Shown: positions 37,539-47,697, numbered from the stretch's first letter. The stretch: DNA of 64,000 nt from Polynucleobacter necessarius (GCF_900095185.1 NZ_LT606948.1:496001-560000); one strand, 5' to 3'. Notes: generated by a model from the letters alone, not told the origin. Program-made: numbers and translations.

Positions 37539-38179
37539 GATGGCTTTAGTTGCTTTTGTAGGTGCTGCAAAAGCTTTTGGCTAATAGTGTCTATATTGTC
37601 CGTGATCCCAAGAGTCTGCATATCAACTGTCTTTAAACCCTCATAACCACAAGGGTGAATACGCTGAAAAGCATCCAAATTAGTTGCCACATTCAAAGCT
37701 AGACCATGATAAGAGCACCCTTTTGAGACTTTAAGACCCAAAGCTGCAATCTTGGAACCTACCCACTCTGTCGGCACTCTTGGGTTCTGAGAGACATAAA
37801 TACCAGGGGCGCCAGGGAGTCTCTCAGCCTGAATATCAAAGTCTGCCAGCGTATCAATTACCGCCCGCTCAATTCGAGAAACCAATTCCTTTACGAAAAT
37901 CCCCAAACGACGAAGATCCAACAAAAGATAAACCACGATTTGGCCTGGACCGTGGTACGTTATTTCACCGCCACGATCAACCCGAACTAAGGGAATTTGA
38001 TTGCTTGGAGAATGTAAATTGCCGGCATCACCGGCCAAGCCTAATGTAAAAACTGGGGGATGCTGTAATACCCAAATTTCATCAGGAGTCTCGCTAGTAC
38101 GATCTTTAGTAAACGCTTGCATCGCTTCATACGTCGCCCTATAATCTGCTAAGCCCAATTGTTTTACAAAAGGAATCAT
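37535..38179 (-). CDS. lipB: Octanoyltransferase
   Basis: 214 residues. It transfers octanoyl from ACP to lipoyl domains. [19 protein letters not shown] is the signature, [20 protein letters not shown] carries the catalytic Lys, and HPCGYEGL is near the C-terminus. Translationally coupled to lipA. YbeD, whose gene overlaps this operon in many proteobacteria, is 8 bases upstream. Confidence 0.96.
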   Translation of the reverse strand: MIPFVKQLGLADYRATYEAMQAFTKDRTSETPDEIWVLQHPPVFTLGLAGDAGNLHSPSNQIPLVRVDRGGEITYHGPGQIVVYLLLDLRRLGIFVKELVSRIERAVIDTLADFDIQAERLPGAPGIYVSQNPRVPTEWVGSKIAALGLKVSKGCSYHGLALNVATNLDAFQRIHPCGYEGLKTVDMQTLGITDNIDTISQKLLQHLQKQLKPS

Positions 38180-38187
38180 CCATTCAA

Positions 38188-38454
38188 TTACAAAACAATA
38201 CTAACCAATGGATGAGTGGATAAGGTTCTATACAACTCATCTAGCTGCTCTCGACTGGTAGCTGTAATTGGCAAAGTAATGCCAAAATAATTTCTATCTT
38301 TAGATGGCCGTTGTTTTACCTTACTCTCATCAAATGTAGGATCAAATTGTTTTGCAATATGCACTATCGCAGGAAGGTATTCGGGATTCGATTTTCCCAT
38401 CACCTTAATCGGAAATACGGATGGATACTCAATTAAAGATTTTTCTTCGGCCAT
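38188..38454 (-). CDS. YbeD/DUF493 family protein
   Basis: 88 residues, the usual size. [17 protein letters not shown], then [15 protein letters not shown] and [15 protein letters not shown] are typical of DUF493, an ACT-like small fold. It is conserved next to lipB. A regulatory role is suspected in the family but not established. Confidence 0.9.
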   Translation of the reverse strand: MAEEKSLIEYPSVFPIKVMGKSNPEYLPAIVHIAKQFDPTFDESKVKQRPSKDRNYFGITLPITATSREQLDELYRTLSTHPLVSIVL

Positions 38455-38473
38455 CAGCTTTCTCTAGCACGCA

Positions 38474-39187
38474 TTATTTTCGGTGATCTGGCATGCCCAA
38501 CCAGCCGCCAGTAATGATGTTGCCAATGCAATGTAATCGACGATGGAAAAAGTGATCTGCGCCTGGAACTACTTGTACCGCAAGTTCCTGAGGTCGCGCC
38601 CAATCCAGCACATCAATCAAAGGAATAGTTTCATCTAATTCACCATGAATCAAGATCGTATCAAACGGTACTTGAGCTAAAGTCCATTTGCCAGCAGCAC
38701 TTCCGACCATCACTAGACGCTCAGCTGGGCGACCGAGGTCTGCAAGTCTTTGTACCAAGTGACTACCAACAAAGCTACCAAATGAGAAACCTGAAATCAC
38801 TAAGGGCAAAGTATTGGCATTCATAACCCAAGCATGATTTGCAGTTGTCTCAACTTGACCCCAACTGGATGGGGTCCGCATCCAGTCCGTTACATGAAGC
38901 AAATCTTCCAGCTCACCCACACCATCATCATGAACACCTACAGTTCCACCTACACCACGAAAATTTGGCCGCACACTGACATAATCTAATTGGTTAAAAG
39001 CGCGCGCTATAGTTTGCGCCACTTTGTTATCCATGATCCCTCCCATCAAAGGATGGGGATGGGCAACGAGGGCTAGTCCACGCACTGCAAAGGTGGGGTC
39101 ATTTTTTAATTCGTCCGGGAGATCAATAGACATCTCCATCGATCCAACGATGCCTTCAATATGAATTACTTTTGTACGACTGTTCAT
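38474..39187 (-). CDS. Alpha/beta hydrolase
   Basis: 237 residues. LALVAHPHPLMGGIMDNKVA is the first conserved segment, FNQLDYVSVRPNFRGVG the second. The nucleophile elbow is SGFSFGS (G-x-S-x-G). The acid and His follow in HGELDETIPL and PGADHFFHRRL. This is the dienelactone hydrolase-like group found widely in Burkholderiales; the substrate is unknown. It lies 19 bases upstream of ybeD. Confidence 0.88.
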   Translation of the reverse strand: MNSRTKVIHIEGIVGSMEMSIDLPDELKNDPTFAVRGLALVAHPHPLMGGIMDNKVAQTIARAFNQLDYVSVRPNFRGVGGTVGVHDDGVGELEDLLHVTDWMRTPSSWGQVETTANHAWVMNANTLPLVISGFSFGSFVGSHLVQRLADLGRPAERLVMVGSAAGKWTLAQVPFDTILIHGELDETIPLIDVLDWARPQELAVQVVPGADHFFHRRLHCIGNIITGGWLGMPDHRK

Positions 39188-39212
39188 TAGAATACTTTCA
39201 ATCTATTGCACA

Positions 39213-39521
39213 CTAAGTTAATTGCAAGCGCTCAACTGGGTGCCCCAAGATTAAATGGGATTGAATGATTTCTTCAACGTCATCCTTATCAACAAAGGTA
39301 TACCAAATACCCTGCGGATAAATCACCATTACTGGACCCTCCGCACATCGATCCAAGCAACTCGCTTTATTTACGCGAATCTTTCTTAGTCCTGCAAGAC
39401 CAAGTTCTTTAACTCTCTTTTTGGCATAGTCAAACAAGGCAAAAGCGTTATGCTGCTCACAGCACTCCTCACCATTGTTACGCTGATTTAAACAAAAAAA
39501 TAGGTGGTGTGAAAAACTCAT
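39213..39521 (-). CDS. [2Fe-2S] ferredoxin, thioredoxin-like fold
   Basis: 102 residues. Cysteines are at about 10 (HHLFFCLNQR), 20-21 (GEECCEQH), and in KASCLDRCAEGPVMVIYPQG. This matches the Shethna-type or NuoE-like ferredoxins. The function is unknown. It precedes the hydrolase and ybeD-lipB-lipA genes on the same strand and may be co-transcribed, possibly linked to iron-sulfur supply for LipA; this last point is inference. Confidence 0.85.
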   Translation of the reverse strand: MSFSHHLFFCLNQRNNGEECCEQHNAFALFDYAKKRVKELGLAGLRKIRVNKASCLDRCAEGPVMVIYPQGIWYTFVDKDDVEEIIQSHLILGHPVERLQLT

Positions 39522-39536
39522 ATCAATATATGTTGT

Positions 39537-40424
39537 TCAATGTTTCGGTTTAAATTCCCAGGCACTTCGTATCAGCCAAATTAGCACTAACGGTAACCAT
39601 ACTACTGAAACCCATTGTATTAACTGATTGAAATGCAATAGTCGCCCTTGATACCAGTGCCGAAGTGTCATTATGAAATGACGATTGTCAGGCAATATGT
39701 TGACTGCAACTGTAACACTAATTAAGCATAACAAAGCGAGCCAGAACTTCATCCGTACTTCAAGCCTCACTGCCCACTTTAATAAAATGCTACCCAAGAC
39801 CATGCCCCACAGAGCGCCAGTAGTCAGCCAAATTAAGCTAAACTCCACACCAAACTGAAGAGCAGTAAATAAGGTCTTAATCACCATGGTTAAAACTAGC
39901 AAGGCATTCAGAATACGCCACTGAGGGGCTTTGGCACGCAAATCCAATACCAAGCCATGAGCTCTGAGGATAAATCTGAGCTTAAGGAAACAGCAAGAAA
40001 AGCGCACACGCCGCCCAATTGAGACCAACCCATTGATCAAATCGCCTGCAAATAGCGCTTCCAGAGAGCCATTGCGGTCCCAACGGAATCGCCAAGAATC
40101 CATCTGACTAGGTATGCGAGTGGGCAACCAGGTTTGCAAGGTTTCAACCCCTAACGCCAACAAGGCTGCACTTAAGCCACGTGCAGGACCCAGAGCAGAG
40201 AAGTTACGCCATCGCGGCTATGCAGCAAACATCACCCAAAATCCAAATGGTATGTAGGCCAAAATATTGACCGACAGATCACATAGAGTAATAAAGCGGG
40301 GCAAGGGCGCACTCATCCAAGCCCAGGCAGAGATCCCGTTATGGAAATCAAAATCCAAGGGCTTCAAGCTGACATAGATGATCAAGAGCGCATAACTCAA
40401 CCTCATAACTTTAGCTAAAGGCAT
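39537..40424 (-). pseudogene. VanZ-like membrane protein interrupted by a nonsense codon
   Basis: The N-terminal helix LSYALLIIYVSLKPLDF, then APLPRFITLCDLSVNILAYI and PFGFWVMFAA, match VanZ-like proteins. TAG at 40220-40218 follows. The same frame continues (PRWRNFSALGPARGLSAALL, then ETLQTWLPTRIPSQMDSWRF) with four more hydrophobic segments to 39537. The stretch after SQMDS is unlike the family and may contain a compensated double frameshift. One base change would reopen the frame. The function is unknown. Confidence 0.7.
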
Positions 40425-40512
40425 GGCCTGCAGCGGCCATACAAACTTTCTAGGACGATGATCTTTTTGATCTATCCCACAATTCTAGGTCAGACCTTTC
40501 TACAATGGCAGA

Positions 40513-41298
40513 ATGACTGCTAACTGCATATTTGAGCGCGTTGCCGAAACCAGGTCAACCAATGATGATCTTTTGGAGCGATGGCGCGCAGGAGAGTTAA
40601 TCGACCCCGTAGCACGCATTGCCTATAGACAAACTGCCGGCAAGGGTAGAGCGGGCAGATCCTGGCTAGCCAGTCCAGAAGACTCCCTTTGCTTCTCTTT
40701 GGCACACCCCTTCAAAAGAACGCCTGCCGAGCTGAGTGGGCTGAGCTTACTAGTCGGCCTTGCCGTGCTTTCAGGAATTGCTCAAGCTTGTAATCTCAGG
40801 GGGTCAGAGCTTCATGAAGCCGGTTTTCGTCTCAAGTGGCCGAATGACTTATTGCTGAATAACAATAAACTGGCTGGCATCCTGATTGAGGGTGGACAAG
40901 CGAAAGCGGGTGAACTCACCTGGATGATCATTGGCGTGGGTATTAACTTACGCAATGCAGGGGTCAGTGCTGCACAATTAACCAATGAACTAAAAGCAAG
41001 TTCTCTAGATCAAATTACTAAATCACCTATAGATAATGAATATCTCTGGCTCAAACTAGTTGAGTCTCTTGAAAACCATTTTGCTAAATTTGATCAATAT
41101 GGATTTCGGCCTTACAAGGAGGAATGGATGCAATGGGATGCTTATCTGGGTCAGACAGCGTGCATCTCAGGAGCCGGCAAAGACCCCGTATTCGGCATTG
41201 CAAGAGGCGTAGATGATTCAGGGGCATTACTATTGCAGCAAGCAAATAAAACTGTGACTGTACATGCAGGCGATGTTTCATTGCGAATTCAAGCATGA
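40513..41298 (+). CDS. birA: Biotin-[acetyl-CoA-carboxylase] ligase
   Basis: 261 residues, without the N-terminal helix-turn-helix found in enteric BirA, so enzyme only and not a repressor. TRSTNDDL, GKGRAGRSWLASPEDSL with the biotinyl-AMP loop, LKWPNDLLLNNNKLAGILIE and VGINL are all present. It attaches biotin to the carboxyl carrier protein. It overlaps coaX by 4 bases (ATGA). Confidence 0.95.
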   Translation: MTANCIFERVAETRSTNDDLLERWRAGELIDPVARIAYRQTAGKGRAGRSWLASPEDSLCFSLAHPFKRTPAELSGLSLLVGLAVLSGIAQACNLRGSELHEAGFRLKWPNDLLLNNNKLAGILIEGGQAKAGELTWMIIGVGINLRNAGVSAAQLTNELKASSLDQITKSPIDNEYLWLKLVESLENHFAKFDQYGFRPYKEEWMQWDAYLGQTACISGAGKDPVFGIARGVDDSGALLLQQANKTVTVHAGDVSLRIQA

Positions 41299-42104
41299 GC
41301 CTCTATTTATTTTTCGATGTAGGTAACACGCGTCTGAAATGGGCGGCTGTTGAATCCAATCAAAATCCAAGCACTCAACAAAAAAAATTATGGGCTTACT
41401 CTGGTTCTATTAACAGCAAGTCTTTGCAATCTGAAGAACATCGATCTGAGTTAGCGGATTACATCTCTAAAACACTACCAAAGCCAACTGCAATCGGTTT
41501 TTGTTGTGTTGCAGGTCAAGAGGCGATTTTTAATCTCAAGTCATTATTTCCCCAATGGAACGATCTTGTATGGCAACAACTCAATGGTGATAGCCCCGTC
41601 CCTGGGATGCGTAGCCTTTATCAAGAGTCTGCCAAACTTGGAGTCGATCGTTGGGCAGCGCTAATTGGTGCTCGTGCTTTATCTAATAAAAATACTTTGA
41701 TTGTGAATGCTGGAACTGCCACAACAATTGACTTACTTGGATCCAATGGAGTGCACTATGGAGGATGGATTTTGCCTGGTCTTTGGCTGATGCAGACAAG
41801 CTTGGCAAGCAACACTGCCCAGCTTGAATTACCAACGCGGACAGAACATCATGGTTTTGGCACTTGCACTAACGATGCCATTATCGGTGGTTGTGATGCC
41901 GCTCAAGTCGGCGCTATTCTTTATGGAATTCAGCAGGCAAAAAAATTCAAGCTTCCTATCGAAAAAATTTGGCTTGATGGTGGGAATGCCAAAATCCTCG
42001 CAAATGAAATACAGAAGATCAATTTACCAATCAAGAAAATCATTGAAGTCACTGAGGGATTGGTCCTTCGGGGAGTCTGGTCTTGGTTAAGACAAAATCC
42101 TTAG
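41295..42104 (+). CDS. coaX: Type III pantothenate kinase
   Basis: 269 residues. FFDVGNTRLKWA is the phosphate-1 motif. KLGVDRWAALIGAR and NAGTATTIDLLGSNGVHYGG follow, with the catalytic Asp and substrate residues. It makes phosphopantothenate for CoA. birA-coaX is a conserved pair. It overlaps the convergent heptose gene end by 4 bases. Confidence 0.95.
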   Translation: MSLYLFFDVGNTRLKWAAVESNQNPSTQQKKLWAYSGSINSKSLQSEEHRSELADYISKTLPKPTAIGFCCVAGQEAIFNLKSLFPQWNDLVWQQLNGDSPVPGMRSLYQESAKLGVDRWAALIGARALSNKNTLIVNAGTATTIDLLGSNGVHYGGWILPGLWLMQTSLASNTAQLELPTRTEHHGFGTCTNDAIIGGCDAAQVGAILYGIQQAKKFKLPIEKIWLDGGNAKILANEIQKINLPIKKIIEVTEGLVLRGVWSWLRQNP

Positions 42105-42592
42105 GATCGGATCTTCCCTAAAAGAGAAGTCGTTGAACGCTCATACAAAAAAGGTATGGCTATTGCTTTGCCTCCCCAACTTTTGACTAGATGGGTTTCT
42201 GCCAAAGTTTCGATTTCGTAATCCCCACCCTTGACATAAATATCAGGTCGCATTTTTTCAATTAAGTTCACTGGAGTTTGCTCAGTGAATAAAACGACCA
42301 TATCCACGCTCTCTAGAGCAGCCAATAAAGCCTGGCGATCTGCCTCAGAGTTAATCGGCCTGTCGTCTCCTTTCCCCAACATCTTTACCGAAGCATCCGA
42401 ATTAACACCCACCACTAAACTAGCGCCCAATGCACGTGCCTGCGCCAAATAACTGGCATGGCCACGATGAAGGATGTCAAATACACCATTAGTAAATACC
42501 AATGGCCGCGGAAGCTTCGCTAGACGAGTAGCAAGCTGTTCTAGTGGGCAAACTTTAGCTTCAAAAGGGGGGGGTGGCAAAAGACTCATCAC
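42101..42592 (-). CDS. rfaE2: D-glycero-beta-D-manno-heptose 1-phosphate adenylyltransferase
   Basis: 163 residues, corresponding to the C-terminal domain of HldE as a separate gene. FTNGVFDILHRGHASYLAQA has the HxGH nucleotidyltransferase motif. GVNSDASVKMLGKGDDRPIN and YVKGGDYEIETL are conserved. It makes ADP-heptose for the LPS inner core, so the outer membrane probably keeps heptose. Convergent with coaX. Confidence 0.93.
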   Translation of the reverse strand: MMSLLPPPPFEAKVCPLEQLATRLAKLPRPLVFTNGVFDILHRGHASYLAQARALGASLVVGVNSDASVKMLGKGDDRPINSEADRQALLAALESVDMVVLFTEQTPVNLIEKMRPDIYVKGGDYEIETLAETHLVKSWGGKAIAIPFLYERSTTSLLGKIRS

Positions 42593-42681
42593 TTAATATT
42601 AATGGCAATCTAGCAAGGCCAGCGATCTTGCCCAGAATATCTTAGACTTGGGCTCTATCAAATGAAATATAAAGGCGTTTT

Positions 42682-43241
42682 ATGCCCCGCCATCCAATGC
42701 ATTACCTATTTGGGCTAATTGCTTTCTTATTTGGAATGCAGCCCGTATTTGCCACCCAAAACTGTAGTCCATGACTTTCCCGCGCCTACAAGATGAAGCT
42801 CCCCAGAACCTTTGCCAGTATCAAAGCAAGGTCATCATGGTGGTGAACACAGCTAGCTTCTGTGGCTTTTCAAGCCAATATGAAGGATTAGAGAAGATTT
42901 ATGCGAAATATCAAGATCAGGGCTTTGTAGTTCTGGGGTTTCCCTCTAACGATTTTGGCCACCAAGAACCGGGCAGCAATAAAGCAATCGCTGATGTCTG
43001 TAAAAATACATATGATGTGAAATTTCCAATGTTTGCTAAGAGCGTGGTTTCGGGCAACAACCCAAATCCATTATTTAAGATGTTAATCGCGAAAACTGGC
43101 ACAACTCCAAAGTGGAACTTTTATAAATATTCAATAGATCGCAATGGTAATGCGATTGCTTCCTTTGGAAGCATGACTAAACCAACTAGCAGCAGCATTA
43201 CCAACAAAATTGAAAAGCTTTTGGGAGAAAAAGTCCAGTGA
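42682..43241 (+). pseudogene. Glutathione peroxidase-family protein, signal peptide out of frame
   Basis: The ATG at 42682 opens a signal peptide (MPRHPMHYLFGLIAFLFGMQ, then PVFATQNCSP) that ends in TGA at 42772. The main domain lies in another frame from an ATG at 42771: the stop and start overlap as ATGA. The domain is complete: VNTASFCGFSSQYEGL with the peroxidatic Cys, GFPSNDFGHQEPG with the Gln, and PKWNFYKYSID with the Trp. A one-base loss before PRLQDEAP explains it. Either the secreted enzyme is dead, or a cytoplasmic form is made by reinitiation. It overlaps the next broken gene by 4 bases. Confidence 0.72.
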
Positions 43242-44615
43242 CTCACAAACGAATTGCCATCATTGGCGCAGGCATCTCCGGATTAGTCTGTGCATACGCC
43301 AGACAACATCCTGAATTCAAAATCACTCTTTATGAAGCCGGAAATCACATTGGCGGTCATAGTAACACTGTAGATTTCACAAAAACCATTGATGGTAACG
43401 CACTAACTCATGGGGTAGATACTGGCTTCTTAGTTTTCAATCGCAAGACCTATCCTCGCTTAGTGCGGTTATTTGAAGAAATTCAAGCCCCAGTTGCTCC
43501 AGCAGAAATGTCTTTTTCAGCTTCAATTGATTCCTCATCAAAATCCCCTTCAGAGAAAAAAATTGAGTAAGCAGAAAATGACATTAATTCTTTTTTTGGC
43601 CAAAGATCTAACTTGCTTTCTCCGTCACTCTGGCGGATGGCCTATGATATTTTGCGCTTCAATCGTCTAGCCACTAAGCTTGCACATCAGCAAATTGAAG
43701 CAGGTCATTGATATAAAGAACCAGATGAAAAGATTGCAGACTTTTTAAAGCGCCATCGTTTCAGCCAAAGTTTTAAAGAAAATTACTTTCTGTCAATGAT
43801 TGGTGCTATTTGGTCATGCTCTGTTGAGCAAATGCGGGAATTTCTGATTCAAGCCATGGTGCATTTTTGCCATAACCATGGGCTATTACAAATTCAAAAT
43901 CGCCCTCAGTGGCTAACGATTCAGGGTGGCTCACGGGAATACGTCAAAAGACTAGTCGCGCCGCTCTTGACAAATGTAAAGTCACCATTAAGCGCGAATG
44001 TGTTCTGCGCGTAAATACCACTCATGATGGCGAGCAAGTTGAAGTAATCAGCCAGAATGGCAGCGCCTATTTTGATGAAGTCATCATGGCCTGTCACAGT
44101 GATAAAACACTCGATTGAGTATATGGCATTGATCAGCAATCCAGAAATATTTTGGCAACGATTCCCTATCAAAAGAATAGGGCTATCTTGCATACCGACC
44201 CTCGCTTCTTACCTCCAGCAAAACGTTGCTGGGCCGCCTGGAATTACACAGCCAAATCTGGCGATATACCCAATGCGAAACAACATGTCAGTGTTAACTA
44301 CTTAATTAATCGTCTTCAACCACCCCAAGATCAACTGCAAGATACTCACATCATTGTCAGCCTCAATCCATATCAGAGGAACCAGATCCCAAACTAATTC
44401 ATCAGGAGATTCATTATTCGCACCCCGTATTCGATATGAGCGCAATCCAGGCCCAGAAAGAGCTTCCCTTGATTCAAGGCGTTTCTTCCATTTGGTATCG
44501 CGGTGCCTGGACAGGATTTGAATTTCATGAAGATGGCTAGTGCTCTGGCGAGTTAGTTGCAGAGGCTTTAATTGAAAGTATTCGGCAGCCTTTTAAAAAT
44601 AAACAAGACGTGTAG
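43238..44615 (+). pseudogene. FAD-dependent amine oxidase-like protein, heavily broken
   Basis: The start is clean: IAIIGAGISGLVCAYARQHP is the FAD-binding Rossmann motif, then LYEAGNHIGGHSNTVDF and GVDTGFLVFNRKTYPRLV. Then frames change near 43550, with a TGA near 43709, and again near 43930, 44110 and 44390. Pieces include SLWRMAYDILRFNRLATKLA, IADFLKRHRFSQSFKENYF, ILHTDPRFLPPAKRCWAAWN and GVSSIWYRGAWTGFEFHEDG, then TAG near 44538. This family occurs with DUF1365 and cyclopropane synthase genes in a light- or stress-responsive lipid cluster. It is clearly not functional. Confidence 0.85.
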
Positions 44616-44618
44616 TTC

Positions 44619-45438
44619 ATGTCATCCGCCAAGATAAATTTTGGATTAGTGAAGCACCGGCGCTTTCGGCCGGCTAACAATGCCTTTGGCTATAGCGTAT
44701 TTACTGTATCCATACCGATGCGTGCTCGCAAAGCAAATCCAAACTTACTTGACCAGTATCGGCTATGCAATAACCGCTGGGGATTATGTTCTTTTTTTGA
44801 TAAGGATCATGGCTTAGGGTCATCTAATAGCCTAGCCTGGATTGAAAAAATTCTGAAAGAAAACCAAATTTCCAATATTGATGGAGCAATCTGGTGACAT
44901 ACATCTCCAAGATGTCCTAGGATATGTTTTTAATCTAGTCAGTTTCTGGGTCTGCACTCGCGCAGATGGAACAGTACAAGCCGTATTGGCTGACGTGAAT
45001 AACACTTTTAGCGAACGTCACTGCTATTTGCTGCATAAGGATTCGGACCAAGAATTGCAATCAGGCGAAACTCTTACTAGCAAAAAAGCATTGCATGTTT
45101 CTCCATTTTATGAGATTCGTGGCGAATATCATTTCCGCCTCCTATTTACAGAGGATCGTGGAAGCGGCAAAAATAGCGTCTATCGCATCGAACTACACGA
45201 AGATGGACTGTCCCTTATTAATACCAGTATTAGTGGCATTAGTCGCCCACTCAGCCGAGGCAATGTGAGTCTGGCACTGCTTCGTTACCCATTAATGAGC
45301 TTAGATGTGATTTGCCGACTTCATTGGCAGGCGTTGAAATTATGGATAAAAGGTGTACCCTTTCATTCAAAATCTCAACCTCCAGCACTTGAAGTTAGTC
45401 GAGGAATCGCCCAGGACAATCCCTTCTCTCTAGATTGA
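44619..45438 (+). pseudogene. DUF1365 family protein, frameshifted
   Basis: Two open parts overlap near 44880. The first reads FGLVKHRRFRPANNAFGYSV and ends NIDGAIW-stop. The second contains VLGYVFNLVSFWVCTRADGT, HCYLLHKDSD, KKALHVSPFYEIRGEYHFRL and LMSLDVICRLHWQALKLWIK. The frame is lost in the eight residues between DGAIW and VLGYVFN. Elsewhere the sequence is well kept. DUF1365 proteins accompany cyclopropane-type fatty acid synthases; their reaction is unclear. Confidence 0.82.
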
Positions 45439-45808
45439 ATTTTTCTCGTCCACCAGAGCGGACTCAGGCTTCACAACATCAAATGAGCACCAAAACACCG
45501 CTAACTCTTCTCAATCAACTCAGTAGGGGTCACTTAAGGATGACTGCTACCGACAGAGCAGAAGATTTTTGCAGAAAGCCGCCTCAATAATATCCAAACG
45601 GAACTTGCAAATCCCCCGCCATTTGAAGTGCGCCTACAGGACTATCGTGATTGCAGAAGACCTTTTTGAACGTTATCGTCACAACACTGACTTTATTCAA
45701 CAGCATGTCTTTCCCGGGGGCATGTTGCCATCTCTGGCAAGCTTTTAGGCCAGCGCTGCTGAGGCCGACTTAAGAATCGAACGAGAATTTGCGTTTGGAC
45801 ATGACTAA
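45435..45808 (+). pseudogene. Cyclopropane-fatty-acyl-phospholipid synthase family, small remnant
   Basis: Pieces of a protein of about 400 residues remain. They are QMSTKTPLTLLNQLSRGHLR near the start, EVRLQDYRD, then directly DLFERYRHNTDFIQQHVFPG with GMLPSLASF-stop, and EADLRIEREFAFGHD-stop. The SAM-binding region before LQDYRD, the catalytic region between it and DLFERY, and the C-terminus are all deleted. The remnant runs into an SDR remnant without a recognisable gap. Confidence 0.72.
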
Positions 45809-46383
45809 TGATGAGTAATTACAGCTTGCTTACAACCTTATTCAAGCAAGCTGGGGTGGAATTGATCTTCTGTTATTTGTTTCTGGCATTTATACCCCAC
45901 TTCGCGCAGATCATTTTGATATTCAGGTTGCCGAGAAAACCATTCATGCGCATCTCTTGGGGCCAATGAGAGCAGTTGCGTTGGTTATTCCTGAGATGTT
46001 GCGAGCCCACCACTCGGGACATATTGCTATCGTTGGCAGTTTGGCAGGATATAGTGGCCTCCCCAAGGCATTAGCCTACGAATCAAGTAAGGCCAGCCAT
46101 TATTAATTTTTGTGAAAACCTTTATTACGACTTACTTCCAAGAGGAGTGAGCGCTCATATGATATCGCCAGGATTTGTAGCCACCGAGGCTACTGCACAA
46201 AATAATTTTGAAATGCCTGCGCTGATTAGTGCTGAAGAAGCTGCTCAAGAAATTCTGGATGGTACCCAGAAGGGTCAATTTGATATTCACTTCCCTAAGG
46301 AAGTCTCCAGATTCTTAAAATTCCTTAGAATCTTGCCATATCCAATCTACTTTTGGATTGTGCGTCGCTTTGTCAAAATTTAA
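45809..46383 (+). pseudogene. Short-chain dehydrogenase/reductase, N-terminus lost and frameshifted
   Basis: The readable part starts at QLAYNLIQASWGGIDLLLFV, so the NAD(P)-binding glycine motif is gone. It continues SGIYTPLRADHFDIQVAEKT, HIAIVGSLAGYSGLPKALAY and ESSKASH, with the catalytic Ser, Tyr and Lys. Near 46105 the frame shifts into NFCENLYYDLLPRGVSAHMI and SPGFVATEATAQNNF, open to 46383. It is the last gene of the decayed lipid-related cluster. Confidence 0.82.
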
Positions 46384-46432
46384 GCGGTAAAAACATCAAA
46401 CTTCTTTGAAGCCTATAGCTAGCTATTTGAAG

Positions 46433-47080
46433 TTATTGTTTGTACTTATTTTTTCGAATTTTGTCTTCTAAATAATCCATCACAGTAATTGACTTTGCTT
46501 TGGTACCAGCAATCGATGGTGAGGTTAAATACTTACCCTGCATCACAATGGTAGGCGCCCCGTCAATGCGATATGCTTCGGCTATCTGCTTAGCAGCACG
46601 TGCTTTAGAAACAACCGCAAATGATCGATAGGTTGCCAAAAATGAATTACGATCAATGCCTTGCGAAGCAATCCAATCAGCAATTTCCTTCTCATTTAAA
46701 AGACGCTTATTTTCTTTATGCATGGCATACATGACTTTTTCATTAAGGGCATCGCCTTTGCCCATCGCCTCTAGGGCATAAAATAATTGGCTGTGAGGCA
46801 TGAAGTCATCACGAAAAGCCACAGGAACCCTGCGAAATACAACGTCTTTTGGCTGACGCTTCACCCAGGCGCTGAGCTCTGGCTCGAAGTCGTAGCAATG
46901 CGGGCAGCCGTACCAGAAAAATTCAATTACCTCGACCGTATCTTTGGTTGCAACTGGCTGAGGCATGGGCATCACACGACAGTCAAAACCTTCTTCAATT
47001 TTTGGCGCTTGAGCACTGACAATGCCAATCAAAGAAAGGAGTGCTAAAAAAGTAATTGCTCTTTTGCTCAATGAAATCAT
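46433..47080 (-). CDS. dsbA: Thiol:disulfide interchange protein DsbA
   Basis: 215 residues. A signal peptide (to about residue 23) is followed by the DsbA fold: EVIEFFWYGCPHCYDFEPEL with the CPHC active site. The cis-Pro loop is DGAPTIVMQGKYL. It oxidises cysteines of exported proteins. It lies directly after the SPOR-domain gene (4-base overlap), the usual argS-SPOR-dsbA order of Burkholderiales. Confidence 0.95.
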   Translation of the reverse strand: MISLSKRAITFLALLSLIGIVSAQAPKIEEGFDCRVMPMPQPVATKDTVEVIEFFWYGCPHCYDFEPELSAWVKRQPKDVVFRRVPVAFRDDFMPHSQLFYALEAMGKGDALNEKVMYAMHKENKRLLNEKEIADWIASQGIDRNSFLATYRSFAVVSKARAAKQIAEAYRIDGAPTIVMQGKYLTSPSIAGTKAKSITVMDYLEDKIRKNKYKQ

Positions 47081-47697
47081 GATTTACTAGATTTAATTAA
47101 AGTTGGTTTAATTCCCATACCGCTTAACTTATCACGTACGGCATTACTCTCGTCGACACTGTTATATGGGCCGATACGAACACGCCATAAGGTATTTCCC
47201 TCACTTGCAACCTCACTTAGCTGCGCCTGAATTCCCTGAATCGCCAAATTCGCCTTTTGCGCATCCGCCTCAGAGCGCTTAGCAAAAGCTCCGACTTGCA
47301 AGAAATAAATAGAATCAGATTTGGTAGTAGATGCCGGGGTTAGATCTGCAGGTTTATCAGCAGATTTTTTACCGCTTACTAAATCACCAATTGGATCAGA
47401 CGATGAAGGCGCGGGCGACCTACCTTGTAGAAGCTTATTTAAATCTACCTGCTCAGTAGCTGCAGGGGCCCCTCCCTCTGAAGGCTTAATGGTGAGTGGC
47501 AAGCTTGGCGCTCGCATTCCTGGTCGCTCTTGTGGTGTATTTTTATTTAGATAGAAGGCGACGACAAATGCGATTGCTAGTCCAGCGCCTAAACCCAAAA
47601 TAAAGCCAAGAATAGTTCCACCATATTGGGAATTCTTGCTATCTGGGCTTTTGGGACGCATTTTGGAGCCAGTCTGCTGATTCGGTATTTTCATCAT
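47077..47697 (-). CDS. SPOR-domain membrane protein
   Basis: 206 residues. A single membrane helix (GTILGFILGLGAGLAIAFVV, about 27-48) is followed by a low-complexity Pro/Ser/Lys linker and a C-terminal SPOR domain (YFLQVGAFAKRSEADAQKAN, and LWRVRIGPYNSVDESNAVRD). SPOR domains bind denuded septal peptidoglycan, so a role in cell division is likely. Between argS and dsbA. Confidence 0.9.
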   Translation of the reverse strand: MMKIPNQQTGSKMRPKSPDSKNSQYGGTILGFILGLGAGLAIAFVVAFYLNKNTPQERPGMRAPSLPLTIKPSEGGAPAATEQVDLNKLLQGRSPAPSSSDPIGDLVSGKKSADKPADLTPASTTKSDSIYFLQVGAFAKRSEADAQKANLAIQGIQAQLSEVASEGNTLWRVRIGPYNSVDESNAVRDKLSGMGIKPTLIKSSKS

